Assembly (NCBI RefSeq): GCF_001513965.1
Contig: NZ_KQ948017.1
Location: 184,779-248,778, forward strand
Length of the DNA stretch: 64,000 bases
Direction of reading: 5' to 3'
Origin: Streptomyces cellostaticus
GTDB taxonomy: Bacteria > Actinomycetota > Actinomycetes > Streptomycetales > Streptomycetaceae
The position numbers and the translations under genes were made by a program. Shown here piece after piece: positions 60,483 through 64,000 of the stretch (positions are counted from its first letter, which is position 1; each line of letters begins with the position of its first letter). Under the pieces are notes generated by a model. It was not told the origin of the DNA. It saw only the letters and a program-made list of their open reading frames with translations, and did no database searches.

Positions 60483-61457
60483 ATGGATCTGGAAATACGG
60501 CATCTACGCGTGGTGTGCGCCGTCGCGGAAGCCGGCAGCCTCACCCGCGCCGCGGTGTCACTGGGAATGACCCAGCCGGGCCTCAGCGCCCAGGTGCGGC
60601 GTGTCGAAAGGCTCCTGGGCGGCGCGCTGTTCGAGCGTGGCCACGCCGGAGCCGTGCCCACCTCGCTGGGCGAGCTGGTGCTCGCCCGGGCCCGCGCCAT
60701 CCTGCCGGGCATCGACCAGCTCCTCGCCGACACCGACCGCGCCGCCCGCCGCACGGCCTGCCCCGCCCGCGTCCGCATCGGCTCCGTCGGCGCCCCGCTG
60801 CTGGGCCATCTCCTGCTGGCCGTACGCGACTTGGTGCCGTGGGCCGAGCTGACCTCCCGCTGTCAGTACGCGCCCGCACCGCTCCTCGACGACCTCGCCG
60901 CCGGCCGCCTGGAGGCAGCGGTGCTCGGCGACCACCCGGGCCACGAACTCGCACCGCACGATGACGTGATCCTGCACCCGCTCGTCACGGAGCCCGTGTT
61001 CGCGCTGCTCCCCGCCGACCACCCCCTGGCCGAGCGGGAGGAAGTGAGCCTCGCCCGGCTCACCGAGGAGGAGTGGGCCGTGCCCCGCCCCGACAGCGAC
61101 CGCACCCGCGAGTACTGGACGTCCGTCTTCGCCCTCACCGACCTGCGTCCGCGCACCCCCTACGAGGCAGAGGGGCGTCAGCTGATCGAGATCGTCCGGG
61201 CGGGACTGGCCGTCAGCCTCTGCCAGGCCACCTTCATCGAGGTCCCCGGCGTCGCCGTCCGCCCTCTGGCGGGCAATCCGCTCTGGTACCGCCATGTGCT
61301 CGCCTGGCGCCGGGACAGCCCCCTCGCCCCGCACGGCGAGGCGATCCTGCGCCGGGTCCACGACGGCTATCTGAGCAGCTGCGCCACCGGCACCACGTAC
61401 GCGCGCTGGCGGGAACGGCACCCACACGCGGCACGTCCGCGCAGCTCAACACCCTGA
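60483..61457 (+). CDS. LysR family transcriptional regulator
   Basis: Regulator of 324 residues. The N-terminal HTH is 'LEIRHLRVVCAVAEAGSLTR' then 'AAVSLGMTQPGLSAQVRRVE' (about residues 3-42), followed by a LysR substrate-binding domain. The ATG at 60483 gives the usual spacing to the HTH; no ribosome site is evident. It diverges from the second metalloprotease, so it may activate that gene, but its gap also holds the shared island motif. The C-terminal 25 residues are an extra basic tail. Confidence 0.88.
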   Translation: MDLEIRHLRVVCAVAEAGSLTRAAVSLGMTQPGLSAQVRRVERLLGGALFERGHAGAVPTSLGELVLARARAILPGIDQLLADTDRAARRTACPARVRIGSVGAPLLGHLLLAVRDLVPWAELTSRCQYAPAPLLDDLAAGRLEAAVLGDHPGHELAPHDDVILHPLVTEPVFALLPADHPLAEREEVSLARLTEEEWAVPRPDSDRTREYWTSVFALTDLRPRTPYEAEGRQLIEIVRAGLAVSLCQATFIEVPGVAVRPLAGNPLWYRHVLAWRRDSPLAPHGEAILRRVHDGYLSSCATGTTYARWRERHPHAARPRSSTP

Positions 61458-61552
61458 CGTCTTCGGGAAGTTCACCGGGGCAGCGGCTTCGTGCATCGCT
61501 GTCGCTTCTCGGACAGTGGCGCCGACGGCCGGACCTCGCCGCCCGGACCGGC

Positions 61553-62389
61553 TCAGCTCTGCTGTCCCTGCCCGTCGCGCCCGGTCTCCGGACCGGGCGC
61601 CGCATCCTTCCAGACGGTGTGAAAGGCCAGGCGCAGGCAGCCTGCGAGGGCCGGGTGCTCGATGAAGAGCGTGGTGGTGGAGCCGGCACCGGCCACCGGG
61701 TCGGGCATGTCGCACAGGACGAGGGAGGCGTCCGCGATGACGAGTTTCAACGGCAGTTCGGGGGCGAAGCGCGCTTCCTCCCCCGCGGCGGCGAAACGCC
61801 GCACATGCTCCACCGTCTCGGGGTCCGCCAGGGCGTCGTCGAGGTAGATCGCCCGGACGGTGCCGCCCGCCCGGTGGAGCCGGCGGACCACCGTGATGCC
61901 CTCCGTGTTGTCGGCGGGTGCGACGAACGGCGGTTTGCAGAACGTGAGAAGTTCGTGTTGTGCCTGCCGCTGGATGTCGGCGAAGCGCTCGGCGATGGCC
62001 TTCGGGTCGCGCAGAATCTCGATGTAGTCCAGCGGATCGGTGTGCTCCCGCCCCTGGGACCAGAGCGGCTGCAGGACACCGGCCAACCCCTGCGAGACCT
62101 GCTCCAGCCGGTCGAGGGACTCGCGTTGCAGAGCCATCAACCGGGCGAGGGCCAACTCGGGCGTGACGGCGGAGTACGTGGCCACGCGCCCGGGGTGGGT
62201 GGTGGCCAGGTGCCGCCGTACGAGCGCGTCCAGCACGTCGTAGACCCGTTGGCGCGGTACGTCGGCCTCCCGGGCCACCTCGGCGGCCGTATATGAACCA
62301 CGCCTGACGAGCGTCAGGTAGACCCGTGCCTCATATCGGGCCAGGCCCAGCGACATCAGGTCGTTGATGGGTCCCTCTTCCAGCTCCAT
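61553..62389 (-). CDS. TrmB-type sugar/peptidase regulator
   Basis: Regulator of 278 residues. The N-terminal TrmB winged helix is clear ('LGLARYEARVYLTLVRRGSY', 'TAAEVAREADVPRQRVYDVL'), followed by a coiled segment and a C-terminal effector domain ('IEILRDPKAIAERFADIQRQ'). The ATG at 62389 is the first that fits the domain; no Shine-Dalgarno is obvious. It is divergent from a secreted S53 peptidase gene with inverted GTTTGCC/GGCAAAC repeats between. It likely controls that gene. TrmB proteins often sense sugars, but this one's ligand is unknown. Confidence 0.85.
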   Translation of the reverse strand: MELEEGPINDLMSLGLARYEARVYLTLVRRGSYTAAEVAREADVPRQRVYDVLDALVRRHLATTHPGRVATYSAVTPELALARLMALQRESLDRLEQVSQGLAGVLQPLWSQGREHTDPLDYIEILRDPKAIAERFADIQRQAQHELLTFCKPPFVAPADNTEGITVVRRLHRAGGTVRAIYLDDALADPETVEHVRRFAAAGEEARFAPELPLKLVIADASLVLCDMPDPVAGAGSTTTLFIEHPALAGCLRLAFHTVWKDAAPGPETGRDGQGQQS

Positions 62390-62406
62390 GGCTGCACAAG
62401 GTATAC

Positions 62407-62464
62407 GCCAAACTTGGGAAGTTGAGGGAAGGTTTGCCAACCGGCTCTGTTCCCTTGGGCAAAC
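62407..62464. promoter_or_regulatory. Candidate TrmB operators
   Basis: Three related elements lie in the gap: the near-palindrome GCCAAACTTGG (62407-62417), and GTTTGCC (62432-62438) with its inverted partner GGCAAAC (62458-62464). All share the CCAAAC/GGCAAAC core. They are well placed for control of the S53 peptidase and of the regulator itself. Confidence 0.5.
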
Positions 62465-62636
62465 TGTCCATAGTCTCGTCCGTAGCCACCACTGAACGGG
62501 GTGGCAGTAACCGAGCACCATGCCCGAACTACAGCTCCGCGTCGGCACCCCCCTCGGAAGTTCGGTTGTCATGCCCTTGACAACTCCTTCCAACCGCCGC
62601 CGTGGAGCCGTCCATCCCCCCACGGAGGGCAGTTCA

Positions 62637-63887
62637 TTGCGTTCTCATCGCAGAAGGAACCTGATACGTCGCGGCGGACCGGCAGTGCTGTCGGCAGCGG
62701 CCCTGATCACCGGTGGCCTGGCCGTCGCGTCGCATTCGGCGGCCTTCGCGACCACGGCCTCCGCATCGCCCACAGCCTCAACGGTGCACACGCACCGGCT
62801 CTGCTCGGAGCCGAGCAAGCCCGGCTACATGGCGTGTGAAGCGGTGGTCCGCACCGACCTCAAGTCGCAGAAGTCCCTCGGCCGCCACGACACCCCCAAG
62901 GGCTTCGGGCCGGCCGACCTGCAGGCCGCCTACAACCTGCCCAAGGACGGCGGCAAGGACGCCACGGTCGCGATCGTCGACGCGAACGACGACCCGAACG
63001 CCGAGAAGGACCTGGCGGCCTACCGGTCCCAGTACGGCCTGCCGGAGTGCAGCACCGGCAACGGCTGCTTCAAGAAGATCGACCAGGACGGAGGCTCGAA
63101 CTACCCGGCACCCGACGCCGGTTGGGCCGGCGAGATCTCGCTCGACGTGGACATGGTCAGCGCAGCCTGCCCGCAGTGCCACATCCTGCTCGTCGAGGCC
63201 AAGTCCGCCAACATGGACGACCTCGGCGCGGCCGTGAACCAGGCCGCCAAGCAGGGCGCCAAGTACATCTCCAACAGCTACGGCGGCGGTGAGGAAGCCG
63301 CGGACACGTCCTCGGACGACAAGTACTTCAAGCACCCCGGCGTCGCCATCACCGTCAGCTCCGGCGACAGCGGCTACGGCACCGAGTACCCGGCCTCCTC
63401 GCAGTACGTCACCGCCGTCGGGGGCACCTCGCTCAAGAAGGACAGCAGCACCCGCGGCTACTCCGAGTCCGTCTGGGGCACTTCCGCCGGCGGCGAGGGA
63501 GCGGGCTCGGGCTGCTCGAAGTACGACGCCAAGCCGTCCTGGCAGAAGGACACCGGCTGCACCAAGCGCAGCGTCGCCGACGTCGCAGCCGTCGCCGACC
63601 CGGCCACCGGACTCGCCGTCTACGACACCTACCAGGCCAACGGCTGGAACGTGTACGGCGGCACCAGCGCCTCCTCGCCGTTCATCGCCGGCGTCTACGC
63701 CCTCGCGGGCGCTCCGGGCGCGAGTGACGTTCCGGCTGCCTACCCCTACGCCCACCCGGACAAGCTGAACGACGTCACCGAGGGCAGCAACGGGTCCTGC
63801 AGCGACTACCAGTGCAAGGCAGGCAAGGGCTACGACGGCCCGACGGGCCTGGGCACCCCGAACGGTGTCGCGGCCTTCACCAAGTAG
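62637..63887 (+). CDS. Secreted S53 (sedolisin) family serine peptidase
   Basis: Secreted acid-type serine carboxyl peptidase of 416 residues. The sedolisin triad is visible: Glu166 and Asp170 in GWAGEISLDVDM, Ser344 in GGTSASSPFIAG, and the oxyanion Asp in SSGDSGYG. The TTG at 62637 is chosen because GGAGGG lies 7 bases before it and it gives a normal signal peptide (RSHRRRNLIRRGG, then a hydrophobic core, cleavage near SAAFA). ATGs at 62520 and 62571 have poorer ribosome sites and would add a long leader. The protein lacks most of the usual propeptide. Six or more cysteines in the mature part suggest disulphides. Confidence 0.88.
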   Translation: MRSHRRRNLIRRGGPAVLSAAALITGGLAVASHSAAFATTASASPTASTVHTHRLCSEPSKPGYMACEAVVRTDLKSQKSLGRHDTPKGFGPADLQAAYNLPKDGGKDATVAIVDANDDPNAEKDLAAYRSQYGLPECSTGNGCFKKIDQDGGSNYPAPDAGWAGEISLDVDMVSAACPQCHILLVEAKSANMDDLGAAVNQAAKQGAKYISNSYGGGEEAADTSSDDKYFKHPGVAITVSSGDSGYGTEYPASSQYVTAVGGTSLKKDSSTRGYSESVWGTSAGGEGAGSGCSKYDAKPSWQKDTGCTKRSVADVAAVADPATGLAVYDTYQANGWNVYGGTSASSPFIAGVYALAGAPGASDVPAAYPYAHPDKLNDVTEGSNGSCSDYQCKAGKGYDGPTGLGTPNGVAAFTK

Positions 63888-63900
63888 ACCTGAGCAGAAC

Positions 63901-63927
63901 GCTGTTGGCCTGATCCACTCCAACAGC
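63901..63927 (+). terminator. Hairpin terminator after the S53 peptidase
   Basis: GCTGTTGG and CCAACAGC form a perfect 8-bp stem around an 11-base loop, starting 13 bases after the stop codon. No gene was seen in the remaining bases to the window end. Confidence 0.55.
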
Positions 63928-64000
63928 CGCTGACGGTCGGTTCCGGCCCCGTCTGCTTCGCCCCGTCGGTCATCCGCCGGGGGGAAGCGGGCGGGGCTAC

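Overview
This 64 kb window is from a high-GC actinomycete, almost certainly Streptomyces. The signs are the base composition, GTG starts, leader-rich secreted proteins, and a 2-methylisoborneol operon with its cyclic-nucleotide-domain encapsulin. No rRNA, tRNA, CRISPR array or intact transposon was seen.

Layout. (1) 1-10.1 kb is a siderophore locus: a FecCD-type permease cut by the window edge, an ATPase, a lipoprotein receptor, then five tightly overlapping genes in the order ATP-grasp ligase, NIS synthetase, MFS exporter, NIS synthetase, PLP decarboxylase. That is the gene order of the vibrioferrin operon pvsABCDE. (2) 10.2-23 kb is a mosaic of small secreted proteins, a LysE exporter beside a PLP ammonia-lyase with a divergent LysR gene, an epoxide hydrolase, an AraC regulator, a quinone-type oxidoreductase, a TOPRIM protein, a frameshifted fusion of a phytoene-synthase-like half with a cis-prenyltransferase, and DUF4279-like and unknown small genes. 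(3) 23.1-27.4 kb is a three-gene operon: membrane protein, GMC oxidoreductase and a haem enzyme resembling plant fatty-acid alpha-dioxygenase. (4) 27.4-32.1 kb holds a truncated rhamnosidase-like gene, a PAP2 membrane enzyme, a TetR/NTF2-like divergent pair and a lectin fragment. (5) 32.2-35.6 kb is the 2-methylisoborneol operon (encapsulin shell, synthase, GPP methyltransferase). (6) 36.3-41.7 kb has an orphan ornithine carbamoyltransferase, a YbdK-like ligase, a methyltransferase, SDR and LysR remnants and an alpha/beta hydrolase.

(7) 41.7-60.4 kb reads as one nutritional island for proline- and hydroxyproline-rich protein. It has two secreted M6-type metalloproteases at its ends, a proline iminopeptidase, an aminopeptidase P, a complete five-gene peptide ABC importer, and a full trans-4-hydroxyproline pathway: epimerase, multi-subunit D-hydroxyproline dehydrogenase, DHDPS-family deaminase and 2-oxoglutarate-semialdehyde dehydrogenase. 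A GntR regulator sits inside it. AATGTGA/AATGTCA-type sites recur in its promoter gaps, which suggests one regulon. (8) 60.5-64 kb has a LysR regulator and a divergent TrmB-type regulator / secreted S53 peptidase pair.

All functions are read from sequence motifs and gene order; no database search was run.
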